Origin: an uncultured Olsenella sp.
Lineage (GTDB): Bacteria > Actinomycetota > Coriobacteriia > Coriobacteriales > Atopobiaceae
Reading direction: 5' to 3'
Assembly (NCBI GenBank): GCA_949287905.1
Contig: CASEHX010000013.1
Location: forward strand, 62,001 to 126,000
Length of the DNA: 64,000 bases
The translations under genes and the position numbers were made by a program. Shown piece after piece: positions 63,046 to 64,000 of the stretch (positions within the stretch are counted from its first letter, which is position 1; each line of letters opens with the position of its first letter). The notes under the pieces were generated by a model. That model was not told the origin of the DNA, did not search any database, and was given only the letters and a program-made list of their open reading frames with translations.

Positions 63046-64000
<955 letters not shown>

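Overview
The window comes from a high-GC, anaerobic, low-complexity-metabolism actinobacterium, most likely a coriobacterium of the Olsenella/Atopobium/Collinsella type. This is inferred from the gene set and base composition, not from a marker gene: strong G/C third positions, an oxygen-sensitive ribonucleotide reductase pair (nrdD and nrdG), a NifU-like protein next to a GGGtGRT protein, DegV, a PadR plus anti-sigma-like membrane protein pair, and many small operons separated by long hairpins. No rRNA, tRNA or CRISPR array was found.

Layout. 143-2574: a compact RiPP-type peptide cluster (PqqD-like recognition protein, radical SAM/SPASM enzyme, 56-residue precursor, HPr-kinase-like protein), whose middle is visibly poorer in G+C than everything around it. 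2571-5976: TerB-type protein and yaaA on the minus strand, then a spermidine-synthase-like methyltransferase. 6452-8476: htpG. 8648-12849: a DUF58/transglutaminase fusion with a MoxR ATPase. 12986-17330: a phosphohistidine-phosphatase/CHAD fusion, fumC and an O-acetylhomoserine sulfhydrylase. 17461-21472: FKBP, PadR module, murI, degV. 21566-27239: PspA with a glycine-rich membrane partner, an MFS carrier, a TM1506/DUF1893-like protein, and the GGGtGRT/NifU-like pair. 27364-27936: a YafQ/DinJ-type toxin-antitoxin pair. 28033-36840: a DMT carrier, nudC, and the leucine operon leuA-leuC-(DapB-like)-leuD-leuB preceded by a leucine-rich leader peptide. 36971-41745: an AbiEi-like coriobacterial hypothetical gene boxed by two inverted repeats, a PatB-type lyase, small proteins and nrdG. 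41751-45353: an Abi/HEPN gene inserted between nrdG and nrdD. 45718-53284: aminotransferase, HAD phosphatase, M16C protease, DMT carrier, secreted cell-wall protein. 53664-58279: universal stress protein, uppP, D-Ala-D-Ala carboxypeptidase, low-molecular-weight phosphatase, alpha/beta hydrolase. 58404-61481: a SIR2-STAND-TPR protein that looks like an antiphage NADase. 61499-64000: an anion permease and the start of a UvrD/PcrA helicase.

What stands out most is between the genes. At least seventeen intergenic gaps carry long inverted repeats. In one family (8498, 17341, 33373, 33475, 35107, 39573, 39685, 43029) the arms are different at every locus yet self-complementary, while the 30-45 base centre is shared. 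In a second family (6023, 15886, 36892, 38163, 47771) a core near ACATATCCGCAG is flanked by inverted words, which at two loci have grown into 19-base-period arrays pointing in opposite directions. Many arms also carry the 9-mer GGCGAGAAG/CTTCTCGCC, which recurs across the whole window on both strands. These elements do not match a repeat class I can name and are the best candidate here for something undescribed.

Defence and conflict genes are scattered through the same region: the SIR2-STAND protein, the Abi/HEPN protein fused to a SnoaL-like domain in the anaerobic nrd locus, the toxin-antitoxin pair, and the AbiEi-like gene between inverted elements.
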